Source: Parelaphostrongylus tenuis (lineage: Eukaryota; Nematoda; Chromadorea; Rhabditida; Metastrongylidae). From it: a DNA stretch of 64,000 nt. The notes under the pieces were generated by a model that searched no databases, had not been told where the DNA came from, and was given only the letters and a program-made list of their open reading frames with translations. Where the stretch lies: NCBI GenBank assembly GCA_019055375.1, contig JAHQIW010002266.1, positions 62,001 to 126,000 of the forward strand. Direction: 5' to 3'. The translations under genes were made by a program, and so were the position numbers. Of this stretch, positions 1 to 10,400 are shown piece after piece (the first letter of the stretch is position 1; every line of letters begins with the position of its first letter).

Positions 1-2154
1 CCTATGAATCGTTTCCACTATTGCTTTATTCAGTTTTTTTTCACTTCAAATCGGGATACTTCGAAAAGACTGTGGTATGTTGGAGATTGTTCTAGTAGGT
101 TAAGTTCGACACTTGAATACGGCCGTAGTCATTGCTCGCCATCTAAATGAAATCTACAGCAAAAGTGGCATCGACCGACTACCACCGCGCTGCACGTGTG
201 ACCATCCGTGAAAGTAATCTGCTGCGATCGCACAGGCAGAACTTTCTCCAGCCGATCATTACTTGAGATCAGTCCTAGGTCTTATACGAGAACAAAACGC
301 GCCACGCCTACTGGCCGCCCCGCAACAAGAACCCGTCAACTCAACCACAGCCTAAGCTTCATGCTCGGAAGATTATGCCTCTCTGTTTTCTGAGAAGATA
401 GGGCATGCTGTTTCGGCAATTGCTTGACAACATGCAGACAATCAATGTCTACGTCTGCGTAAGGGAACTAAATCCGGACGTTAGGTGTAGAAGTGCGGAA
501 TGATTCAGTGCCGCTTTTCTTCAAAATAACACTTGACCTCACATTGAAAATCGACTCGCCACACTGTGGAGAAACTGGGCTGGATCATGCCACCACATCC
601 AGCGTATGGCTCTAATATTTCTTCATCGGATCATCATCACGTCGGCGCTCTGAAGCAGCATCTGAGGGAAAAAATTCCAAAATTGTCGACATTCAAACCA
701 TCATGTTACTAATAAAATCCTAAAGTAAAGGAACGTGTCTTTCTCAAAAAGTTGAAAATGGGTGCGGATAGAGAAAAGTATCCATTTAAGTAAAAAAAAG
801 TCTCGAAATGCGGAAGAACTTAGGGATGACTCAATACATCGCATGGCAATACAGAAGTAGCTCATTCAGAATGCTGGTGGTCGTGAAGAAATTACGTCGT
901 ATTCGTTAAAAGCCATGTATATAAACGAGAGTTGATAGCAGCTACTTATCTCAGAAGAGACTGGGCAAAATCCGTCGTGATTATTATTAGACTGGACAAG
1001 AATCAGGGTTTTACTTTGGTGTATGTTATGATTTTTATAGAAATATGCAGCGATCTGTTATCATCCATTTGAAATCAACTAAACGGCAAGAGAAAAAATG
1101 GAAAATATTGCGGAGTTCCATTCATTTATCAAAAAACAGCACCAATAGAAAATATCTTAAGAACTTATTATAAACCTAAGAATATTCAGTGGTATGCAAA
1201 ATATTTGACCTCAACCGAAAGTTGGATCTGCGTTGCACGCATACTGAAGGACCGTTATATCCTATGAAATGCCGTTTTCAGACTTACACGAATTTGGTAT
1301 GTCTTGTTCAGACTCGATAGCTGACGTTTCACCGGCTTCATTTATCTGAAAGCCTGGGCGCACTATGCTATTTATTAACCAGCAGTTTCTTTATCTAACG
1401 GAAGTTTATACTTACCGTTTATATTCTTATATGGGAAAAGTAAACAATGTATTACTCCACTATATCAAATAGAAGCTTACTCAATGCTTTGGCTTTGCAT
1501 CTTGCACTCACCAAGCTTTCCGTCGTCCCTTCGAAATAAGCAAATGAGTATCGAACTTGTTTGGAAGAATAACAACAATAAACCGGTAAGAGAACGTGAA
1601 TCGTCAGATATGCTTCAATCACCGCTGAAAATCCTCAATAAAGTCGAACAATTTGCCCCAAGGATTGATCAACGTCAAGTACTTCATTGAGCATAGAGAA
1701 CACCTTTCGGATGGACACAGCACATGTGGCGTGATTGAAATCTAGGTTTGGTGATTTTTCTAACGAACTAATGGAAATAATTATTAGATGTTTGGGTTGT
1801 TTACAATCTGATCTTTTCATACTCTGAGAAGGCAAGACCGTTAAAACGTAAAATGTCTGAATAGACTATATTATAGAAACCTCGCGTTTGACTCAATAAT
1901 TCAAAAGTTAGTGAGCGCAGTGAGCGGGGCCAAATCTAACAATGATGATTTTTCTGCGGGGATTTCTGATTATTGGTCAAGGAGCTGCATGTACACTCAC
2001 TAGTATGCAACAAAGTGTTTTTCGGAAGTGTTTGATCGTGTGATTAAGTTTGGTGGAGAGAGTTTTCTGCTGCGAATGAAGCATTTACGATAAATGCAAT
2101 GTAAGCTGTTTTAGCGCAGTGTCTAATAGTGTCATTGAAAAACTCATATCACAC
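1..2154. other. AT-rich stretch, no gene recognised
   Basis: I see no exon chain, RNA gene or mobile element that I can defend here. The open frames at 208-393 and 1484-1690 lack any family signature and have no matching splice sites. A GRPATR-like run near 310-330 resembles the 3' end of RTE reverse transcriptases but is too short to call. Confidence 0.5.
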
Positions 2155-2420
2155 ATGACACTTGATTGATCCGTCCACACAGTTTTATTACTGTGCGGAT
2201 CCCAGTATTCCTAGCAATCAATTCGTTTTTCGTCTTCTTCTTGAACGCCGTAGATTAGTGGTTGAGCAAGTATATTTGCAATCCCGCGGACACATCCTGG
2301 CAGTGGCGCACCATAGGACGTTGTTGTTGACTGCCGGAGAGAGATGGGGTGAAGCTCGACTCCACACGTGTCGCGACAAGCTTTAAAAGCACTCGGATCA
2401 CGACGCCCCTACTGATGTCA
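2155..2420 (-). repeat. Dispersed tRNA-like repeat, copy 1 (partner at 19250)
   Basis: This stretch aligns with 19250-19520 over most of its length; both share the run AATTCGTTTTTCGTCTTCTT and the GTGCGGATC word before it. Read on the minus strand, the partner copy starts like a tRNA (GGGCGCC, then an A-box TGGCCGAATGG), so the family is probably a tRNA-derived SINE. This copy is the more decayed one. Confidence 0.55.
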
Positions 2421-2661
2421 TGCCCAGAAGAAATCCGCGTTCGTAATTTTTAGCTATATTCTGTGCCTAATTCGTTTTTTTTAGTGTTGCGATGTGAAAT
2501 AAGGCGAGAGGTGTTTACGCAAAAATACCCGCGAACCAGAAATAGATAGTGGATACATCAGCACAACTGAGATTAATACTGATATGGCTTTTCAGGCCTA
2601 GCCGTTTACGACTGACTGCTGAAAGATTGGTGTGTTGCAGGGTAGGAAGACTGATGACAAA

Positions 2662-2770
2662 ACAGTTGTCGGTAGTACACTTGGTTAAGGACGGGCCTGC
2701 GGAAAAGATGGAATGCGGGCGCGAGTCCCTCCTGGCGTCAAAGTTTTGCACATCACTCAGCATCATTGGG
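2662..2770 (+). repeat. Single arm of the tRNA-like foldback repeat
   Basis: The segment reads like the right arm of the foldback repeats at 45306 and 61510: a tRNA-like body starting GTCGGTAGT, a decayed T arm GCGCGAGTCC, then GGCGTCAAAGTTTTGCACATC and the terminal CATTGGG. A matching left arm is not obvious, so this is a solo or decayed copy. Confidence 0.55.
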
Positions 2771-3764
2771 TATATCTGTAACATCATGCCACCGCTAAAA
2801 AGTGCTTAGGTAGAAGAATTTTAGTCGAATGAGATACTAAGCTTTGCCCATTTCTCAACACTCTAGTAGTTATGATTCCGCGTTGATCTGTGTCTTCTAA
2901 AAAGGTGTTTTCTCTGTAATATTATGTCATATGTAATTAAATTGTATACTGCATCATTATACTACGGCTTTTCAAAATAGCATCATATTGTATGCTTCAC
3001 CTTTCATTCGCAGAAATTCCGATTTTTGCTGCAGTCGTTGCAGTACAAATAGTTATTTTTCACTATACTTCAGGAAGTAGTCCTCTACGCATTCAACATG
3101 AATTCATCCATTGTATGCACACTTTTGAATAGCTTTCTTTTCAAATGTTTCTTGAGACTGCGCTCAAATTTCAACATGCCTGATAGTTATTTGATCCATG
3201 CATGTGGTCTGTTATGAACACTTATACAGTGCGATACGTGCAATAGGTCTTGCAATCTCGTCAGTTACACGGTGCCCTGTCTTTCAGTAAGTTCTTCGAG
3301 AATCTACCCCTTAGAGGAATCGACGACAAGCTTTTTACACTCAACGTATGATGAAACAATCACCGTGACCATGAAAGCTTAAAATACATTGCCAAATTTA
3401 TATTGCTCTTTGGCGAGTTTATAAAAATAGTCAGTGTAAGGAGTTCGTCATCAGTTCTTCTATGTAACCGATAGATCCCCAAGAAGCTGGCTGGATAAAA
3501 AACTGTCAGATGCGCAATATGTGGGCTAGTAATGTTTCACCGCTTCGATAAGACTGTCGCAGCCAATTTTAACGTATTGGAGTTATCTTCACAAAGCGTT
3601 TTGAACTATCTTTGATGTACTTAGTAGATCAACCGCTTTGTGCCTAAGCAATATATAGTTCTGTCGTGCGGTGGCAGAATGATTCAAGTTGAATCCATAA
3701 TAGACGTTCATGAGTTAGGTTTTGAAGCTTTGATTTTGAGCAAGGAGAAATTTCGTATAGTCAC
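2771..3764. other. Intergenic, nothing recognised
   Basis: AT-rich sequence without a supportable gene or element. Confidence 0.5.
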
Positions 3765-4280
3765 AAAAAATAAAATGGTTTACATAAGAATCTCGAAGTC
3801 GCAAGCTCTCGAATGTATAGAATCCGATAAAAAAGGCTAAAACATAAATTTGTTGTAAATAAATAATAGTAATAATGTGGAGTACTGTGCAAAAACATTT
3901 ACGTCAACCGGGATTCAAACCCAGATCTAACTCTTTCCGGAAGTATACGCTAACCGTTGCACCACAAACGCTTATCATACGCTCCCAGATAGAGTGAAAT
4001 CTGGGTTCGAATCTCGGCTGACGCAAATGTTTTTGCGGAGCACTCCACATTATTGAGTATATTGTAAGACCATACCACCGCAAAAGGCGGTCAAATAAAT
4101 GAATCTCAATAAATAAAAGTAGCAAAAAATATTACAAAACTTAGTTCTCAACCTAGTAAAAAAACTTTCATGCAACTAAAAAAAATAAAATGCCTTACAT
4201 ATTCAGAATATCGAGATTACGAGCTTTCAAACCACATAAAACTCTATAAAAAAGACCAAAAAATAAATTTATTGTAAATA
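3765..4280 (+). repeat. Direct duplication on either side of a foldback repeat
   Basis: About 100 bases at 3765-3865 recur in diverged form at 4180-4280: both hold AAAATAAAATG, a TACATA-type run, AATCTCGA/ATATCGAGATTACGAGC, and end AAATAAATTTATTGTAAATAA or similar. The tRNA-like foldback at 3868-4058 lies between them. The frame 3640-3840 (66 residues) overlaps the first copy and has no recognisable family. Confidence 0.45.
3868..4058. repeat. tRNA-like foldback repeat (short copy)
   Basis: Two inverted arms end in TAATGTGGAGT-type sequence. Each arm carries a tRNA-like body: on the minus strand (about 3905-3975) D stem GTGC/GCGT and T stem CTGGG/CCCGG around TTTGAAT; on the plus strand a truncated body with GGGTTCGAATCTCGG followed by CTGACGCA. 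The anticodon loop lacks the usual U33, so it is unlikely to be a working tRNA. The same design recurs at 45306 and 61510. Confidence 0.7.
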
Positions 4281-4884
4281 AGCAAAACCAACAAGAAAAA
4301 GACAAAAATTTAGTTAATAACTTAATACGCTGTGAGAACCATGCTCGCTTTCAACTTCAAGGCAATAAAGCTAAGATCATTTTGAGTTTTTTTTTAATGA
4401 CAAAGACACTATTAAATTCTCGATTTGTGCCTACTAAATTACTTTACTCCAATTTTTCGGGCTCGAATTGTGAATTTTTGCGCACCCAGTTCATAGCACT
4501 TTCATATTTGCCGTCGAGACACACTCACACAGGGGTCATTTGACTGAGGCTTTCAAAGAGTAAGACTTGATGATGCTATTTAAAGCAGTCTCGGAATTTT
4601 CAGTTGTCACTTTGTGTTAGCCATTTAGATCTTCGATTTTAGTCCCAGTTTTTCAAAATATCATTTTTAAACTTATTTGATGCTTAAAAAATTATGCATA
4701 GGATTAAGGAGATAGAGCAACATCTCTCTATGAATTCACGCCTGTGGAAATCCCTAAGTATTCCCATGATCAGTAAATCGCTATCAACTTCCATAAAACA
4801 AGCTTCGAATGCAATATCCGAAGGTGGAGTACACCATAGGCATAAACGATTAACTTTATCACCAATAAAAACAAGCGTTCAAAA
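4281..4884. other. Intergenic, nothing recognised
   Basis: AT-rich sequence. The frame at 4694-4984 has no family signature. Confidence 0.45.
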
Positions 4885-6031
4885 CAAGAAGACAAAATAT
4901 TGCTTTTCCGTTATGGAGCAGGAACGTTTGAAGGGACCTCTTTTGCTGAGCAAAGATTTTTCAACGAACTACTCGGAAAATTAGAAGAAGAAATGTGTTC
5001 TACACTCGCTGCGCATTATCGCGTTTATATTTGGCTGTACAAAACTGTTTTCGTGAAATATTACCAAATTTTAAGCAGCACAAATCTGGGCGATTTCAAA
5101 GATATACTCGTTCTTTTCAAAAAAGTTTTCTTTATTATAGCGTTGTAGCAGAGAAAAGAAAATTCTATTTCAAATGCGTTGCGCGTTATCGCTTGAGCAT
5201 TCGTTATTCGTAGAAAATCTTCTCTTCGTTACGAAGAGATTCCTAGGTTTTTATATTGAAATTGTAGAATAAATAGACCTTGTTCCATAGTCTCAGTTTA
5301 GGTTTTTCGTTTTCATTTTATATCGTCAAATAAACCAGCTACTAAACCTATGTCTGAGCTTACGGAGCCTAAACCAATGCTCGAAAATACATGAACATGT
5401 TGAGAAAATTATATGGTGTTTAAGTCATGCATTTTGTTTAATTATAGTCTAATAGAATTTTGGAACTTTTCAGAGATCTGTTACGGTATATTTAGTGGTA
5501 TAAGTACGAAAGGCCTTGAAAATTCTATCAAAATATATTAAATTTCAAAAAGAGAGGTCTCTAACACAGTCGATTGGAAGGTATTCTGTCTACAGTTTTT
5601 TTCCTGGAACGACGAATAGCAATAATTGCGCACCACACGTGAAGCGTGTCTTACGATCGATTGATAGGCTTATCGATTCACAACCACTCAAACACCATTG
5701 CCAGCAAGCAATGCGCGACGTGTTTGAAGCCCAATATTATATACCCTGCTACACTGCGATAGAACAATCCTTGAAGAAAACATGCAGTGTTGGAATCGCC
5801 GAATTTTACGCTATCGAATTGCTAATAATAGTAAAGAGCTTTGTCCACCCAGAAATACGTGCGTGTGAGACACGAATTTATTTTTTTGACAACCGCTGTA
5901 AGAAGACCTTTTTGAAAAACAAGTTCAATTTTGGATTTTTTGGGACTTACGTTATCGAATGGTTGCTAATGATCCAAGAGAAGAGCTCTGTTTTGGGAAA
6001 TGTAGCGCGGTATAATGAGCGACGCGTGTGA
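4885..6031. repeat. Degenerate copy A of the GACGGC TIR element family
   Basis: The segment shares ordered blocks with 7670-8330, 15361-16198 and 16816-17529: a block near CATGAACATGTTGAG, a block with CACGTGAAGCGTGTC and GATTGATAGGC, CAAGCAATGCGCGAC, a CTGCTACACTGCGAT block, a CTATCGAATTGCTAA block and an AGAAATACGTGCGTGTGAGA block. The 171-codon frame 5516-6031 lies in this repeat and is not conserved as a frame in the other copies, so I treat it as chance. Confidence 0.55.
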
Positions 6032-6280
6032 AGCTTACTCATTTTCAATGTTACAGTGCTGTTAAAAAAAACCATCTTCCAAAAAACGAGAATTCATTTA
6101 AATTTTCCAAAACTTGTGCTTTTGAATGATTATCTAGAGCTCACTAGAAAGTCTTTGTTCAGCGGAAAAATTCTTCCTTAATTATTCCTGCTTGATAACG
6201 ATAAAGTACCGACAAAACTTATTTCACCCAAACTGCGTAAGAAGGAATTGGTCATGCAACACTCCGACATCGTGCGTGGC

Positions 6281-7435
6281 TCAAAGAATAGGCCGCATAG
6301 TAAGGTTGCTCGATTTGTTTTCAACGAGACGACTACTAGGAGAAGGACTACTTGGGGCTAAAGCTTTTCTTAACCGGCTCCTCCACTTTTTAGGCACTAC
6401 CAACTTGATAACACCACGGCGTATGGTGCGGTTTACGAGCAGATAGATGATACAAATCAAACCTAAACATAGAAAACCATTAGAGATTTCTGACATCAAA
6501 TTTGAAGGGTTCCATAAAATTAGACTAGCCTGCACTAAATTGCCATGCAATCTGCCCAATAAGTATCAGAATTTTAGGCGATGCGAAGTACTGCATATAA
6601 ACATAAATATATGCAGCCAATACATTGGTTAGGCATATAACGAAAGATTGAATGAAGACCTATACTGCATATTATAATGATGAAAAGATGTCAGAGCAGT
6701 TGTAAACCGTAGCAAGTACGTTGCCTACTGTGACCAAAAGTTACTTTTGAAATATGTTTTATTTCAAACAATTAACATCTCTAACTAGCGTTGATCTTTC
6801 GTTTCAGTCATCCACTAAAAGCTGTCTAGTTTCGCAACCGAATGGAAGAAGCGTTACCGTAAAGTGCATTAGCCTGGCCTGATATCGGTAAGACTCCTAC
6901 CTGCCTTTGAAATTTTCCGAGTTTACTAACTGCTGCTCTCGACTTTAGATATAATTTGATGCACAAGTAAGTGTACAAAAGCGTGAGCGTTATGGAGACA
7001 ATGACGTTATTAACTGCATGGTAGACGTTAACGTAGATGACTGACTGAAACGCTCTACTGATTCAACCTGTATAAAGAAGGTTGGCTGACAACATAAAAA
7101 GTTTTTGTGCACAAGTACTAATGTAATACGTGAAAATCTTACTACAGTCATAATTTCGGTAATACAAAACCTTGCCGCATGACAAGTGTGATTCAAAATA
7201 TCACTGCTTACCTCATGCCCAAGCATAGGATTGAAAAACCATGACACATAGTTGGAGTTGAATGACGCAGGTGTAGTGAGAAACATAATAAACAATAAAT
7301 AGAGGATTGTGATGGATATTAGATATTTCGCACAATCTCCTTCAAAAATCATCTTTAAAAAGCGATTTTTCGAAAGATCGGCGCATCTGCTGAGAGCCAG
7401 GAGTACGCATGCCATACAGCTAGCACACCAGCAAC
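6281..7435 (-). CDS. Srt gene exons 3-6 (helices 3-7 and C tail)
   Basis: Exon 3 (7212-7435) starts after CTTCAG and encodes helices 3 and 4 with CADLSKN at the inner end of helix 3; the DRY position is not canonical, as is common in Srt. Exon 4 (6901-7044) encodes YHAVNN and helix 5. Exon 5 (6536-6659) encodes VFIQSFVICL, YIYVYMQYF and GQIAWQF (helix 6 and the start of helix 7). Exon 6 (6281-6489) encodes NGFLCLGLICIIYLLVNRT, a basic stretch and a Ser/Pro-rich tail to TGA at 6281. The acceptor of exon 5 (TATAG) is the weakest junction. Confidence 0.85.
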
Positions 7436-10400
7436 CTGAAGAGCTTTTAAAATCTCCGCGCTGTCTCATATTAGTTGTAATGTGCAAGCTCTGTTTTGAT
7501 TATTCCAAATGGTCAAACCTGCAGAATAATGAAGTCCTGATTTTGTAAAGTCACAATCTATTCCACTGTAAAGATCAGTCCTGCCAGAAAGTTGAGTACC
7601 TCTTTTTCAACAACATGATGCACTTTTTTCTCAAATCCCGAAGGAGAACAGTTCGCACAAACGATACTTTCTTGCTGTCTGATGGGGTTTTGAAGGAACC
7701 ACTTTTGCTGCACAAACATACCAATAGACTGTTGGTAATCACAATTACTAAATTTTAGAGATTTTAGATATACTTGTTTTTCAGAAAGGTCTTTTCACAG
7801 TGCTGTAACAGGAAAAATGAATTGTGTTCTGCAAGCTTACAATTTTTTTGTGCAGATATAATAGACGAAACTTCCTTTCTATAGTCTTCTGGGCTTAAAC
7901 TTTTATTTTCTTCTAATTTCGCCAAAAAACCATCTAGTAATCCTTAGCCTAAGTCTCTGCACGAAAAGCATATGAACGTGTGGAGGAAATCTTCCAGTAT
8001 CAGAGTCTTATGTTCTTTCTCGAGCTTTTTTTTTCAAAGCGGAGAAAAACTTGAATTCGATAACAAATCGCATTCTGCATGTGTTGCGCTTGCGCAGTCG
8101 ATCGGTTGCGTATCGATCCGCAGCCATTCACATACCTTTAGCCGACAAGCAATGCACAGCTTGTTCAATCTCAATCTTACTTTCCCGGCTACTGTGTGGT
8201 TTGACGGTCCTTTCAGAAAACAAGCACACTGCTGAACCAGAACTCAGGCTATCGAATAGTTAGCAGTTTTTTGAAAGGAAGAGCTCTATCCTGTGAGAAA
8301 TACGCGTATGTGAACACAGATCAATCTTCCTTGCTACAGCGCTGAACAAAATCTTCTGAAAAAGAACACATACTGAACTCGCTGAGGTCTACGTTATAAA
8401 TAGTGGGCACTTCTTCGTTATCTGTGCATGTTTCGACCCCTCAGGAAGAACGCAATTTGCACTTTTTCTAAAGGTTATGTGCTAATTTGATAGCCTAATT
8501 TAGGACAATTTTAACGGTGTATTTTATTTTCAAAATGGCTCCTTTATTATGCTGAAACAAGAAAAATGGAATTTTGTTTCTCATTGAAAAATTTTTTGCT
8601 CAACAAAGCTATTTCTATAGACTCATTAGTCGATCGGTAGACGAAATCTCAAGGATTCAACGATGTATTTGGTTTCTGAAACGAACTCTTAGTGGGCTGT
8701 AACAGTCGAAAGAAAACTGGTTCGTTCTCGCAGTGGGCGCGCAGGGTGTGCCTTAACCGAAGGGGGTTTTTCGTTTTAAATAAAAAGCATGAATCAATAA
8801 ATTAAAGGGTATTGCTTCCTCATCGGGTTATTTCAATCGAATGAGCTTTTTCTCTAAGATACTTTATTATCCTTTTATTATTGTTTGACCCAACCTGTCA
8901 TGTGATCTGGTAAGGGCCCTTGTACAGCCCGACACACGTGTTTCGCCCCCACGGACTCGTCAGTCGGGCAGAACCCGTCGTCCCTCGACCTTTTTATATA
9001 GTCAGTTCCTCCGGGAGCCCAGCTCTCCCTACAGAGAGTCATCAAAGACGAGCGCTCTATACGCCATGTCAAGTGAAACCCTCACCCAACGCAGAGTGCT
9101 GCGCACTCGATTGCTCCTTGGCTGGTAGCTCCATCATTCCATACCCCCACCCCGAGTGCTCCGTTAAGACCACGCTCAAACTTGGGCTCCCGGGAACTGA
9201 CTATATAAAAAGGTCGAGGGACGACGGGTTCTCCCGACTGACGAGTCTGTGGGGGCGGAACACGTGTGTCGGGCTGTACAAGGGCCCTTACCAGACACGA
9301 GCATGGTTTGAATTGACGAGATTTAAGCTATTGAATAATTACTAAAAATGCATGGGAAAAGAAAAAATCCTTTTTTTTTTATTGAAAGTTTATTTGAATC
9401 AGAAACACAAGTTTATTTTTGCTACTGCGAGTTGATAATAAAGCCATATTGAAAACAAAGGACAGCGATAATCTGAGGACATGATAACATGTTTGATTTT
9501 GTTATGGGGTCTGGCAGGACCCTTATACAGTACTAGAGAGCTGCTGTTTTGCCCTTAGAGGTTCCTCAGTAGCACGGTGCTTTTCGGTTCAGCCGGTATT
9601 ATACCCTTACATATAGAAGATTCGACGCCGAATAGCAGATCTCATCGCATAACTTCCTACTTTTTTTCTTACCTTTTCTATCATCCCTTACAATCAAAAA
9701 TTTTTATATTTCTTTAGTGATGCCGAGGTTTAGAGATAGTCGCTCTTTTGAGAATTACAGGTCACAGGCAAGTCATTTGACAAAATCCCTCGATATTGCA
9801 GCGACCACAATCAGTCGCTCGATTTCTTTATATGTAGGGGTATATTCCATATTCCTAAGGGAACGGCTGAAGCGAAAGGCAGCGTCATACTGGGAAGCTT
9901 GCAAGGGTGCAACAGCAGCTGTGTACTACTGTATAAGTGGCGCGCCAAACCTCGGAACAGGCTCAAATATGTTATCAAGGTATCAGATTATCGTTGTTTT
10001 GAGAGAAATCTATATAAATAGTCGATAGTAGAAGTACAGAGTGCAGTTTTGAAAGCTCTGAGATTTGAGCTATTAGATAATTGTTGAAACTTGGAAAAAA
10101 GCCAAGAACGCATTTTTCTCAACGAATCGAATAAAAGTGCAGACAACAGGGACGTCCAGTTTCGCGGAATCCAGTCTTTTTTCAGCTGTTACAGACCTCT
10201 AAGAAGTTCGCTTGGAAAATTAATAGATCATTGGAATACTTGATATACAAGTTTTTGAAGCTCTTGAGAAATAGTTTTGTTCAGTGAGAATTATTTGGAT
10301 GAGAGACAGAATTTTTTGCTGTTTCAGCATAATAATGTAGCCATTTTGAAAATAAAATGCACCAAACGAATTTTTTTGAATTAGGCTATCGAATTAAAAC

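Larger units (their letters stand above)
8890..9312. repeat. Palindromic hammerhead foldback element, family 1 copy 1
   Basis: Arms 8905-9025 and 9185-9305 are inverted copies, running from CTGGTAAGGGCCCTTGTACAG through the ribozyme motif to AGGTCGAGGGACGACGGGTT on the right. The ribozyme strands point outward: minus in the left arm, plus in the right. The GC-rich body differs from the flanking AT-rich intron. It lies in Srt intron 2. A second copy is at 36863-37227. Confidence 0.85.

Noticed and set aside
1..410. RTE 3' end from a GRPATR-like run
   Set aside because: Only a few residues match and the rest of the thumb region is absent.
5516..6031. A 171-codon plus-strand gene
   Set aside because: The span is a repeat with several diverged copies in which the frame is not kept, and no family matches.
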